DNA of 35,854 nt from Thermoplasmatota archaeon. GTDB lineage: Archaea; Thermoplasmatota; E2; DHVEG-1. The notes under the pieces are model-generated. The model was not told the origin of the DNA, made no database searches, and saw only the letters and a list, made by a program, of their open reading frames with translations. The position numbers were made by a program, and so were the translations under genes. Below, piece by piece: positions 1 to 8,595 of this stretch (positions are counted from its first letter, which is position 1; each line of letters opens with the position of its first letter). The DNA lies in assembly GCA_030612095.1 (NCBI GenBank), contig JAUWOO010000003.1, positions 1-35,854 on the forward strand, written 5' to 3'.

Positions 1-737
1 GCATTTTTTTCTCCAAACGAAGTTGCATATGTTTTCACCCCAAGTTTACGATCTCCTTCCATATCATGTATTCCTTCTGGAAGATCATGGGCATTATCTG
101 CAAAATAGGTAAAAAGAACAAGAAGAATCATATTTTGAATCCCCCTATCACCTGTTGAAATCGCTCCAAATAAAGGCAACTCAAAGATAAGATCCGTAGA
201 TTGCGGCAGTACTGTCCATACCGCGAGAAAACCAAATATTGCTACAGTAAGCCATTGCATTGGCGTAAATATTTCTGAATATGCAGGTATCTTGATGATT
301 TTTTTTAAATATTTATTATGAAATGCTACAAATGAAGCTGTAGATCCTACAAGTATAAAACACCAGACACTAACAATGATTGCAAAAATGAAAGTCATTG
401 CTGAGAATACCAGCGCCATCGCAAAGAATTTTTTTTTACTTATTATACCGGCTGGTACCGGGCGATCTGGGTGAACAATAGCATCAATATCTGCATCTGT
501 TATGTCATTCCATATAAGTGCTGCAAAGAAACCGGAATACATAGTTAGAATTGTCAGAATTATTATTCTCACTATCTCCAAATCATACGTTTGAATTCCA
601 TATGCTAACATCGGAACGCTGGCATACATTAGAATATAACTCATCAATTCATAAAATGGAAGAGGGCGCCAGTCAGCAAGAAAATTAATCGATTTTTTCA
701 GTACATCGCATTTTCTGTTTCTGGTCTTTTCTACCAT
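1..737 (-). CDS. UbiA-family prenyltransferase, C-terminus truncated by the window edge
   Basis: Manual minus-strand translation from ATG at 737: MVEKTRNRKCDVLKKSINFLADWRPLPFYELMSYILMYASVPMLAYG...WNDITDADIDAIVHPDRPVPAG...DLPEGIHDMEGDRKLGVKTYATSFGEKNA; two Asp-rich UbiA motifs and hydrophobic segments. Absent from the ORF track because it is open at the edge. Confidence 0.85.
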   Translation of the reverse strand, partial: MVEKTRNRKCDVLKKSINFLADWRPLPFYELMSYILMYASVPMLAYGIQTYDLEIVRIIILTILTMYSGFFAALIWNDITDADIDAIVHPDRPVPAGIISKKKFFAMALVFSAMTFIFAIIVSVWCFILVGSTASFVAFHNKYLKKIIKIPAYSEIFTPMQWLTVAIFGFLAVWTVLPQSTDLIFELPLFGAISTGDRGIQNMILLVLFTYFADNAHDLPEGIHDMEGDRKLGVKTYATSFGEKN

Positions 738-846
738 TAATCATCATCTAAAAGTGGTTTTGATAAATGCATTAATTTAAAAACATGTTATTGATATGTG
801 ATTATTAACATTACCGATATTCTATCGAAAAGTGGTGAGATGGAAA

Positions 847-1209
847 ATGAAGAAAATAATGGTTGTAGATAACGAGCCGGATATTGTCGATCTTACTAGA
901 ACAGTTCTGGAGATAGGTGGCTATAATGTTGTACCGGCATACAGTGGAGAGGAATGTCTGAAGAAACTTGACGAAGAAAAAGTAGATCTGATTCTTTTAG
1001 ATATAATGATGCCAGGGATGAGCGGCTGGGACGTATTTAACAGAATTAATAAAAAATCCCCGGAGATCAAGATAGCCTTTATGAGTGTACTTGAAATATC
1101 AGATAAAAGAAAACAAGTGCTCCTGGACGAAGGCCTGGCTGATTATATAATGAAACCTTTTGATAAAGATACCTTGTTGGACAGAGTCGATCATATCCTG
1201 AAGAACTAA
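847..1209 (+). CDS. Stand-alone response regulator receiver (CheY-like) protein
   Basis: MKKIMVVDNEPDIVDLTRTVLEIGGYNV...DLILLDIMMPGMSGWDVF...IMKPFDKD: phospho-acceptor Asp and conserved Lys-Pro. ATG at 847 is preceded by GGTGAG, so it is preferred over 832. Confidence 0.85.
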   Translation: MKKIMVVDNEPDIVDLTRTVLEIGGYNVVPAYSGEECLKKLDEEKVDLILLDIMMPGMSGWDVFNRINKKSPEIKIAFMSVLEISDKRKQVLLDEGLADYIMKPFDKDTLLDRVDHILKN

Positions 1210-1307
1210 AGGTAAATTCGGTTTTTGGGTAAGAACTGTATAGCAAATCCTTTATAAATGGAACTAGAAAAATTAAAGTAGAACTAGGAAAATCTAGGAG
1301 ATGGCTT

Positions 1308-1433
1308 TTGATCTGTAAGAACTGTAATAGACGATTTGGTATCGATGGTGTCAATTACTGGAGTGTTAAGCTTGGTTTATGTTCAATTTGCAAGCACACA
1401 GAAATTGCTATAGATGCAGAGCATACTTACTAA
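1308..1433 (+). CDS. Candidate 41-aa zinc-ribbon-like microprotein (TTG start)
   Basis: Not in the ORF track. Translation: (M)ICKNCNRRFGIDGVNYWSVKLGLCSICKHTEIAIDAEHTY*. Two CxxC knuckles; AGGAG upstream of TTG. Confidence 0.4.
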   Translation: MICKNCNRRFGIDGVNYWSVKLGLCSICKHTEIAIDAEHTY

Positions 1434-1466
1434 AAAGTACATGTAATTTATTCCCCGACTTTGAAT

Positions 1467-2486
1467 CTATACCACATGAATTTTTAGTTTTTCTGCAAAA
1501 TCCTTTACCTGTGTGTATTCCTCCTTTAATATCGATCTTCTTAAATCCACATATTCATAAGCACGATACTCTGACCGATACTGATCCATCAAATTAACAG
1601 CAACCTCGGGAATTTCATTACTAATCCATTCTAAAATATGCTTGGAACAACACATTACATGACTTGGTAAAATAAGATGTCTTACAATTATTTCTCCCTG
1701 ATTATATGCTATTTTATGATTTCTTTTTATTATCTGGATATAGTTGTCAACCTTAGATAATTCTTTGGCGCAATCATCATTACCAAATTTAAAATCAGTA
1801 AGATATACATCGATTATTCCATTCAATAGATTCATAGTTTCTTTTGAACAATACATATTTGAATTCCATATTTGCGGTACATTTACATTCAATTCCTTTA
1901 GGACTTTAAGGATATATGGCAAGTTTGGTGTTGGATCCCCTCCAACCCAGTTGACATTTCGTGCCCCTTCACTTCTTCTTTTACTAATTATGTTTGCAAG
2001 TTTTTCCGGTTCTACATAAAAACCGCTAATTTTCTGACTTATGTCCCAATTTTGGCAAAAAACACATTGAAATGTACAGCCTGAGAAAAAAATTGTATGT
2101 GATGGTATAAGCACTGTTTCTTCCCCAAAATGCAAGAATTCAGATACGATTCTTGCCATCATCACATTGCATTCTCCTGAAGTTTTTTCACGATCAACCA
2201 AACATCTTCTCTCACAGAAACTACAACAGTGAAAAATTCGGTTGGCAATTTCAATTTTAAGATCAATCAGAGAGTGTTCTGGTTCTACACCAGATACATT
2301 CATCTTTTTAAGAGCAGAATCATGTTTTCTCCATAAAGAATCGATTGAATCAGAACTATCAAAAGAAACAGGAATATACTTACACTGAAGGTACCGTGCA
2401 TTTAGATTTCCTTCTAAAATATTAAAGTAGTCCGAGAGGATAAATCTAAGTTCATTCATTTTCAATTTGATATTGAGACAATACAT
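1467..2486 (-). CDS. Radical SAM protein, PflA/PflX-like (COG1313-type)
   Basis: GCTFQCVFCQNWDIS radical SAM CxxxCxxC-type motif, N-terminal CxxCERRC cluster, NWVGGDPTPNLPYIL. Start may be internal (MNELRF). Confidence 0.8.
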   Translation of the reverse strand: MYCLNIKLKMNELRFILSDYFNILEGNLNARYLQCKYIPVSFDSSDSIDSLWRKHDSALKKMNVSGVEPEHSLIDLKIEIANRIFHCCSFCERRCLVDREKTSGECNVMMARIVSEFLHFGEETVLIPSHTIFFSGCTFQCVFCQNWDISQKISGFYVEPEKLANIISKRRSEGARNVNWVGGDPTPNLPYILKVLKELNVNVPQIWNSNMYCSKETMNLLNGIIDVYLTDFKFGNDDCAKELSKVDNYIQIIKRNHKIAYNQGEIIVRHLILPSHVMCCSKHILEWISNEIPEVAVNLMDQYRSEYRAYEYVDLRRSILKEEYTQVKDFAEKLKIHVV

Positions 2487-2541
2487 TTAAAAACTATAGG
2501 TATCGTTATAATCACCATATCTAAATAATGGTAAGAATAAT

Positions 2542-3765
2542 ATGATCTGCATAAAAAGATTAGCTGTTGGCGTGCTACTTCTTCTAGTGGTATCGAGTGT
2601 AAGTCAGGCGTATGCACAGCATTCGGTTGGAGGTGAGATTAACCACAATACATGCCAAGAGAATTATACAAGTGCAGTAGAAGATATCGATAGAATTGTT
2701 TTATTTATGTTGAAGTTAGGTCATATGCCATCACTAGCTGTAAACATTGTGAAAAAAAACGAAGTCGTTTTAACAAAGATGTATGGAGAGGCTATAGAAG
2801 GATCAGGAATTCCACCAACAAAAGACACTGTATATCTTGCAGGATCAATATCAAAGTCAATTACAGGAACGGCAGTTATGCAACTATGGGAACAGGGAAT
2901 GTTTGATTTGGATGATGATGTGAACGGATACTTACCGTTTTCATTGAGAAACCCGCATTTTCCCGATACGCCGATTACATTTAGAATGTTACTTGCTCAT
3001 GCATCTGGTCTTGCAAATGTACAATGGCGTCTGTTTTTGTACTTTTCATTGTTGAATCGCTCCGTGGAACGACTAGGAGATTATCTGACACCGGGCAATC
3101 CTTTGTATCGGCCGAGTAATTGGTGTGATTTCTCACCAGGTAGCGGCAGTTATTATTCATCAGTTGGATATGAACTACTTAGTATACTCATTGAGAGACT
3201 GTCTGGAATGTCATTCGTTGATTATTGTCGTAAATATATATTCGAGCCATTGAAGATGAACAACTCCAGTTTTGTTCTAAAGGATATTGAGGATGCGAAA
3301 TCTGCAGGATTCTATGCATGGTTGCTAGGGACATATGTTAGACTTCCCCACTATGAAAATCATAACGCAGCAGCTGGTGGTTTGCAAACAACGGCAGAAG
3401 ATCTTTCGCATTTTTTAATCATGCATATGAATGATGGCAAGTATGATGGAGTGCGTGTTTTGAAGGAAGACACTGTTAGATTGATGCATTCGATTCAGTA
3501 TGACAATATTCCAATTAAAGATCTTAAAAGAGATGGTAGAGGGTATGGTTTAGGCTGGATTGTATGGCCAGAAGATGAATCTGATCTTTCTACAGCAATG
3601 CAGGGTCACTTCGGGAATGTACCTGGAGGAATTACCTCAATGACATATCGGAATGATACAGGCGTGGTGTTGTTAAGTAATCAATGGTTACTTGCGAGAC
3701 CTTTGCAGCTTAGGGCTATGAGATACTTACGAAACTTGTTTTTTGATTTTGGTGACTCTCTATAA
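2542..3765 (+). CDS. Exported beta-lactamase-fold serine hydrolase (class C / PBP4*-like)
   Basis: N-terminal signal-peptide-like segment; SISKSITG (SxxK), YSSVGYELL (YxN-like region), HFGNVPGG C-terminal motif. Confidence 0.8.
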   Translation: MICIKRLAVGVLLLLVVSSVSQAYAQHSVGGEINHNTCQENYTSAVEDIDRIVLFMLKLGHMPSLAVNIVKKNEVVLTKMYGEAIEGSGIPPTKDTVYLAGSISKSITGTAVMQLWEQGMFDLDDDVNGYLPFSLRNPHFPDTPITFRMLLAHASGLANVQWRLFLYFSLLNRSVERLGDYLTPGNPLYRPSNWCDFSPGSGSYYSSVGYELLSILIERLSGMSFVDYCRKYIFEPLKMNNSSFVLKDIEDAKSAGFYAWLLGTYVRLPHYENHNAAAGGLQTTAEDLSHFLIMHMNDGKYDGVRVLKEDTVRLMHSIQYDNIPIKDLKRDGRGYGLGWIVWPEDESDLSTAMQGHFGNVPGGITSMTYRNDTGVVLLSNQWLLARPLQLRAMRYLRNLFFDFGDSL

Positions 3766-3990
3766 TTTTACTTCAGCTAGATTTGCTCTCGCTTCAAGAT
3801 GGCATTTTCTAGATTTGTATCCCTTAAAATTCTCCGTTCAAAATGGATATCTGGCAAACCAGCCGCTCTAAAACGTTAACTCGTTGTACCCATAACATCC
3901 AGATGTATATCATATGAAAGTGTTTTTTTAATTTATAGAAATCTTTTCTATATGTAACAGAGTTCAATCTAATCTTAGCGTTGGATTATG

Positions 3991-4008
3991 CACTTTGAAA
4001 AACAAAAA
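3991..4008 (+). repeat. 18-bp direct repeat CACTTTGAAAAACAAAAA, copy 1
   Basis: Identical to 5992-6009; intergenic. Confidence 0.5.
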
Positions 4009-4050
4009 TAATCTAAGGATTTTAGTCTTTATTGTTGGAGTCACCGAAGG

Positions 4051-4137
4051 GCTCTATAATAAAAGTATAGGTTAGTAACTAATTCATCATCACGGCCTCT
4101 CGAGCCGTATACTCGTGTTCAAATCCCGACGGGAGCA
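4051..4137 (+). pseudogene. tRNA-Glu(CTC)-like sequence with degenerate 5' half (pseudogene, or a tRNA with an unusual insertion)
   Basis: Anticodon arm ACGGC-CTCTCGA-GCCGT (4092-4108), T-arm TCGTG-TTCAAAT-CCCGA with one mismatch (4113-4129), CGGGAGC acceptor strand plus A (4130-4137). 5' side starts GCTCT (4051-4055) but then has about 15 extra nt and no normal D-arm. Confidence 0.5.
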
Positions 4138-4354
4138 CTAAATCATTTTCAATACTTTAAATATTATTAATTTCTGCAAATATTAAAAGAGCATTTAACC
4201 CATTGCACAATGATTTTACAATATGAAATAATTTTGTCACTTGCTGATTATGATGTTAATAGGCGCATACCAAAATTGATGTTTTAGAGGTTCAAAGCCG
4301 CACATTAAAAAATGCACCATATGTTACATTTAACAGGAGGAAAATCCTTATGCA

Positions 4355-4427
4355 AGCCGCCGAAGGGAGTTGAACCCCTGACCTGCTGATTACGAATCAG
4401 CCGCTCCACCAGCTAAGCTACGGCGGC
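4355..4427 (-). tRNA. tRNA-Thr (anticodon CGT)
   Basis: Reverse complement GCCGCCGTAGCTTAGCTGGTGGAGCGGCTGATTCGTAATCAGCAGGTCAGGGGTTCAACTCCCTTCGGCGGCT: 7-bp acceptor, anticodon arm GCTGA-TTCGTAA-TCAGC, T-arm GTTCAAC, U73. Confidence 0.95.
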
Positions 4428-4519
4428 ATTTTAAGGGTTGAATATGGTTCACCAATAAAAAATTGCCTGTTGTTTTACTTCCGCAATCTCTTTTTATGTG
4501 TATCCAATACAATGTTTGA

Positions 4520-5176
4520 ATGATTTGTGGTGTGGATGAAGCCGGCCGAGGTCCAGTTGTTGGTCCGTTAGTAATCGCTGGAGTTACCTTTGAAAATGAT
4601 TTGGAATTAATAGAAAATAATGTGCGCGATTCAAAAAAAATTACACCTAAAAGAAGAGAAATACTATCTAAAAGAATAAAAGAATCGGCAGTAAACTATG
4701 AGATAATTCTCATTTCTGCATCAGATATTGACCATATGCGGAAAGTTATGACGCTAAATGAAATAGAAGTGAACGCTTTTAGCAAGATCATAGAAAAACT
4801 AAAACCAGATATTTGCTACGTCGATGCTGCTGATGTAAATAATGAACGATTTGGTAAGAACATTCTATCTAGACTCTCATTCAAACCAGAGATCATATCT
4901 AAGCACAAGGCAGATGATATCTATCCCATAGTTGGAGCCGCTTCTATTTTGGCGAAAACTAGGAGAGATGAAGAAGTTCAGATGATATCGCAGGAATTGA
5001 AAAAGAAACTGGATATGTCCCTTGGTAGCGGCTATCCTGCAGATCCTGTTACGCAGAAATTTCTCAGAAAATGGGTAAAAACGTTTGGAAAGCTGCCACC
5101 CCATACCAGACATTCTTGGAAAACAGCACAAAATTTATTGAAGGAAAGCAAAATCAAAAAGTTAGACGAATTTTAA
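4520..5176 (+). CDS. rnhB: Ribonuclease HII
   Basis: MICGVDEAGRGPVVGPLVIAG, DSKKITPKRRE, GAASILAKTRRDEE, GSGYPADP, HTRHSWKT. Confidence 0.95.
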   Translation: MICGVDEAGRGPVVGPLVIAGVTFENDLELIENNVRDSKKITPKRREILSKRIKESAVNYEIILISASDIDHMRKVMTLNEIEVNAFSKIIEKLKPDICYVDAADVNNERFGKNILSRLSFKPEIISKHKADDIYPIVGAASILAKTRRDEEVQMISQELKKKLDMSLGSGYPADPVTQKFLRKWVKTFGKLPPHTRHSWKTAQNLLKESKIKKLDEF

Positions 5177-5455
5177 TTTATGTGGCAGATATGCCAGCAT
5201 CCCCTACGGGCTGGCAAGTCCTCCTCATTTATCGTCTTATTAATTCTATAGATGTTGATTTTGATATATATACGTAAAATAAGGGTCAATGAAACTATTC
5301 AATTCGGTTGTTTGGTTTTCAGAAGCTCATAAGATTGTGGTTATTAACATTACATATATTTTAATATATCTTTTTATATGCTTTTACAACTTACTATGCA
5401 GGGATAAAATATACAAAGAAATATGTAAAAATATATACAAATATATCTGTTAGGT

Positions 5456-5845
5456 TTAATCGACCCTTTTAGATAAGCACATAAGACAATTATTTACACT
5501 TGATATTAATTTCTCCGGATCGAGAGGTTTAGACAAGTAATCACGTATATATGACCCAAATCCAATCATCTTTTTATGATTTCTTGTTCCTTTTCCAGTA
5601 ATGATTTCAATTTCTATATTTCTTGTTAATCCCCTGTTAACAATCTTTTTTATCGTATCCCATCCATCCATTTTTGGCATCATGATATCCATAAGTACTA
5701 CTCCTCTGAAGCCTTTTTCCAATTCATTAACACATTTGGCTCCACCATCTACTGTGATTACTTCATAACCTTGACGTTCGAATAGAGTTCTCAAAGAGAA
5801 TAATATATCTTGTTCGTCATCAACAATCATTACCTTTTTATCCAT
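5456..5845 (-). CDS. Stand-alone response regulator receiver protein
   Basis: MDKKVMIVDDEQDILFSLRTLFERQGYEV...VVLMDIMMPKMDGWDTI...YLSKPLDPEK. GGAGGT lies 9 nt upstream of ATG at 5845; the track start at 5854 is a GTG too close to it. Confidence 0.85.
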   Translation of the reverse strand: MDKKVMIVDDEQDILFSLRTLFERQGYEVITVDGGAKCVNELEKGFRGVVLMDIMMPKMDGWDTIKKIVNRGLTRNIEIEIITGKGTRNHKKMIGFGSYIRDYLSKPLDPEKLISSVNNCLMCLSKRVD

Positions 5846-5991
5846 TTGTTTCACACCTCCAATCTCATAGGAGCATATCGCACCATGTCACTGTTTATCA
5901 CTAATGATATATAAAGCTAACCTGCTAAAACGCCAATATGTAAAACTGAATGTTTTAACGTAAATCTATTTTCGATTTAAAAGAAGAGTTT

Positions 5992-6009
5992 CACTTTGAA
6001 AAACAAAAA
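5992..6009 (+). repeat. 18-bp direct repeat CACTTTGAAAAACAAAAA, copy 2
   Basis: Identical to 3991-4008; intergenic. Confidence 0.5.
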
Positions 6010-6093
6010 AATTGGAAGAGGCAGTAAGACTCACTCTCTTTTACAAGGGTCAAGTATATCTTACTGAACTCTAGTTTCAATCCATTGGTTTTC

Positions 6094-7179
6094 TCACTGG
6101 TTATTCTCTTGGAATTCCTTCATGAATTCGACAAGTGTCTGTACACCCTCTACAGGCATGGCGTTGTAGATAGAAGCCCTCATACCACCTATGGATCTGT
6201 GACCTTTGAGACCTACAAGATCCCTTGCCAATCCTTCTGCAACGCACTTTGTTTCCAGTTCAGGGGTTGGCAGATTGAATGTCACATTCATCAGTGATCT
6301 AGAATCTTTCTTAGCATGCCCTTTGTAAAAACCATTAGAATTATCTATTACATCATAGAGTATTTTGGCCTTTTTTCTGTTTATTTTCTCCATAGCGGAA
6401 ACGCCGCCAAGCTCTTTCAGGTGTTCAAGAGATAGCTTACACATATAAATTGCCCAACATGGACCTGTATTGAATAGAGAATCCTTTTCTGCATGAGTCT
6501 TCCATTTCTGCATGGTTGGCGTGTTCTCAGGCACCCTTTCCAGAAGATCATCACGTACTATTACTAAAGTAACTCCTGCAGGCCCCATGTTCTTTTGGGC
6601 ACCGGCATAAATGACACCAAACTTCTTTGAATCAATGACACTGTCCATTATATGAGAAGACATATCACAGACCAGGGGAATATCACTTGACACTTTTGGC
6701 CATTCATGATATTCAGTTCCGTATATGGTGTTATTCCCCGTGATATGGGCAAATGCCGTATTGCCACTAAACTCTATATCCTTTGGAATATAGGAAAATG
6801 TTTCATCCTCGGAACTGGCAACCACTTTCACGTCACCATAGAACTTTCCTTCCTTGATGGCTTTCTTTGACCAAACGCCAGTGTTCACATACTCCATTGG
6901 TTTTTTCCCCACCCGGAGATTCAATGGAACCATATAAAATTGAGATGATGCACCACCCTGTAGCCACATGATTTTGTAGTCATCTGGAATTCCCATGAGT
7001 TCCCTAACTAAACTTGAGGCTCCCGTGTGCATTTTCGCATATTCCTTGGACCTATGAGAAAGCTCCATAAGAGACATTCCTGTGCCATCAAAATTCAAAA
7101 GATCTTTCTGTGCTTTCTCCAGAACTGGAAGTGGCAATGTTGCTGGACCTGCATAAAAATTGTAAACGCGTTTTACCAT
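6094..7179 (-). CDS. serC: Phosphoserine aminotransferase
   Basis: MVKRVYNFYAGPATLPLPVLEKA..., WLQGGASSQFYMVPLNL, YAGAQKNMGPAG (PLP Lys), HRSIGGMRASIYNAMP. Start set to 7179 with upstream AGGTGATT. Confidence 0.95.
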   Translation of the reverse strand: MVKRVYNFYAGPATLPLPVLEKAQKDLLNFDGTGMSLMELSHRSKEYAKMHTGASSLVRELMGIPDDYKIMWLQGGASSQFYMVPLNLRVGKKPMEYVNTGVWSKKAIKEGKFYGDVKVVASSEDETFSYIPKDIEFSGNTAFAHITGNNTIYGTEYHEWPKVSSDIPLVCDMSSHIMDSVIDSKKFGVIYAGAQKNMGPAGVTLVIVRDDLLERVPENTPTMQKWKTHAEKDSLFNTGPCWAIYMCKLSLEHLKELGGVSAMEKINRKKAKILYDVIDNSNGFYKGHAKKDSRSLMNVTFNLPTPELETKCVAEGLARDLVGLKGHRSIGGMRASIYNAMPVEGVQTLVEFMKEFQENNQ

Positions 7180-7314
7180 AATAATCACCTTTCTGTTGAA
7201 GCAGTGAATATACAAAAGGGATTTAAAGGATTCGGAGGGGAACTTTTTGGTAACAGTTGTACAACAAGCCCTTTATAACTAAAACAACAAAAAAGATGTC
7301 GTGAGGAAAAAGGC

Positions 7315-7665
7315 ATGAAGAGATTATTTGTAAAGGCATTAAAAAACAAATTTAATATGGCAAAGGAAGACGCGATCGAGCTTGCCAAAACTGTTGAAGG
7401 TATTTTTAATGGTGAAAAAGAAATCGAGGATATGACAATCGACAAGTATGCAAGATCACTGTTTTACGAATTGCAAAGAGAACGACTACTCAAACTCCGA
7501 AGAGACGAGTATAAAGAAGAGGGAAAATATATCCGTAAATATTATTGGTCTTTCAATAACGACACAATAAAAGAAGCGGCATATGAAAAATATAAAGAAG
7601 AAAAATACCAAATATATCAAAAAATACCGAAAAACGCATGGGTAACTCGCACTTACTGTAACTAA
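7315..7665 (+). CDS. Uncharacterised charged protein (116 aa)
   Basis: Complete ORF with upstream GTGAGG; Lys/Glu-rich, helical-looking; family not securely recognised. Confidence 0.65.
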   Translation: MKRLFVKALKNKFNMAKEDAIELAKTVEGIFNGEKEIEDMTIDKYARSLFYELQRERLLKLRRDEYKEEGKYIRKYYWSFNNDTIKEAAYEKYKEEKYQIYQKIPKNAWVTRTYCN

Positions 7666-7958
7666 TTATTCATAGTAGGTGGATCAAGAAGCATCTTATA
7701 CTGGTGAAAATCTCGGATATTCTTTTCTTTTTCGTTTCTCCCATTTATGTCTCGCCGTGTACTTACCAAAAGTTTGCGAAGGAAAACAATGCTTATAAAA
7801 AAACTTAAAAACGCCAGTACCAGAGCAAATTGACAGGAGACTTCCCTAAAAACCAAATCAATATCGACTAGCATATTGAAAACAAACCAAGACATGGATA
7901 ACACTGCAAGTAAAAGAGAAAATGTAAATACCTTGGCAAGTGTTTTTTTATCAGTCAT
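7662..7958 (-). CDS. Small membrane protein with two predicted TM segments
   Basis: VFTFSLLLAVLSMSWFVFNMLV and FALVLAFLSFFISIVFL hydrophobic segments; converges with the upstream ORF and abuts the Taw3 gene. Confidence 0.55.
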   Translation of the reverse strand: MTDKKTLAKVFTFSLLLAVLSMSWFVFNMLVDIDLVFREVSCQFALVLAFLSFFISIVFLRKLLVSTRRDINGRNEKEKNIRDFHQYKMLLDPPTMNN

Positions 7959-7965
7959 TTTACCC

Positions 7966-8574
7966 TTATTGTTGGGTTGTTTTGCGGGTACTTAAGTATT
8001 CCTCTAGTTTTTCTTCAAATCTATGTAATTTAAGACTTGATCGATCCATGATCTCGTTTGCAATATTTACCAGAAGATTAAGATACTCTTCATTGCAAAA
8101 CAATTTGCCATCCTTTCCAATGGGTGAATCAAGACGCTCCGTGCTACAAATCTCAACAATAATTTTACGGCCAGTAGATTTCACTCCAGAGTTTTTAAAC
8201 CCGCAAGAAATTGCAGTTTTCAACAAATTGTCTGTGGCATCGTGTGTATTTGCACCTATATGCAGTATGGGCGATTGCGCAAGTAACCAAAGCATTCCAG
8301 TCTTTGCCTTTTTTGCCGCTCCACCTATTTCGTCAGGTTCTATTTTCCTATGCCATTTCCCCAAAAATTCTGCGCCTTTTTTATCACCGAGCCGAGGTAA
8401 TTCAATTAGAACAATTCTTCCAGCACAGCTACTAGAAGTGTAATAGTCATCAGACTCATTTATTATATCCAGTATTGCTTTAATTCCCTCATCTACCTTG
8501 TTTTCACTTTTGGCTTTTTCCAATGAATTAAGCGCTTTTTCTTTCGCATCTAAAAATTCTTTTTCCTTGGACAT
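7966..8574 (-). CDS. taw3: tRNA wybutosine-synthesising methyltransferase-like protein TYW3/Taw3
   Basis: SSSCAGRIVLIELP, KWHRKIEPDE, LLAQSPILHIGANT, SGFKNSGVKS-type motifs. Confidence 0.85.
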   Translation of the reverse strand: MSKEKEFLDAKEKALNSLEKAKSENKVDEGIKAILDIINESDDYYTSSSCAGRIVLIELPRLGDKKGAEFLGKWHRKIEPDEIGGAAKKAKTGMLWLLAQSPILHIGANTHDATDNLLKTAISCGFKNSGVKSTGRKIIVEICSTERLDSPIGKDGKLFCNEEYLNLLVNIANEIMDRSSLKLHRFEEKLEEYLSTRKTTQQ

Positions 8575-8595
8575 GCTAATCTTACCATATTTTGC

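Noticed and set aside
1079-1354. Antisense ORF (91 aa) opposite the receiver gene
   Set aside because: Composition without recognisable domains and fully opposite a convincing CDS. The same applies to most other 60-100 aa antisense ORFs in the track (e.g. 1744-2019, 4877-5131, 7940-8443, 14753-15137, 28022-28408, 33670-33974).
4138-4354. Possible second tRNA-like or split-tRNA half between the tRNA-Glu-like sequence and tRNA-Thr (GAGGTTCAAAGCCGC near 4288)
   Set aside because: No matching acceptor or anticodon arm could be built around it, and no GCTCCCG 5' half was found nearby.
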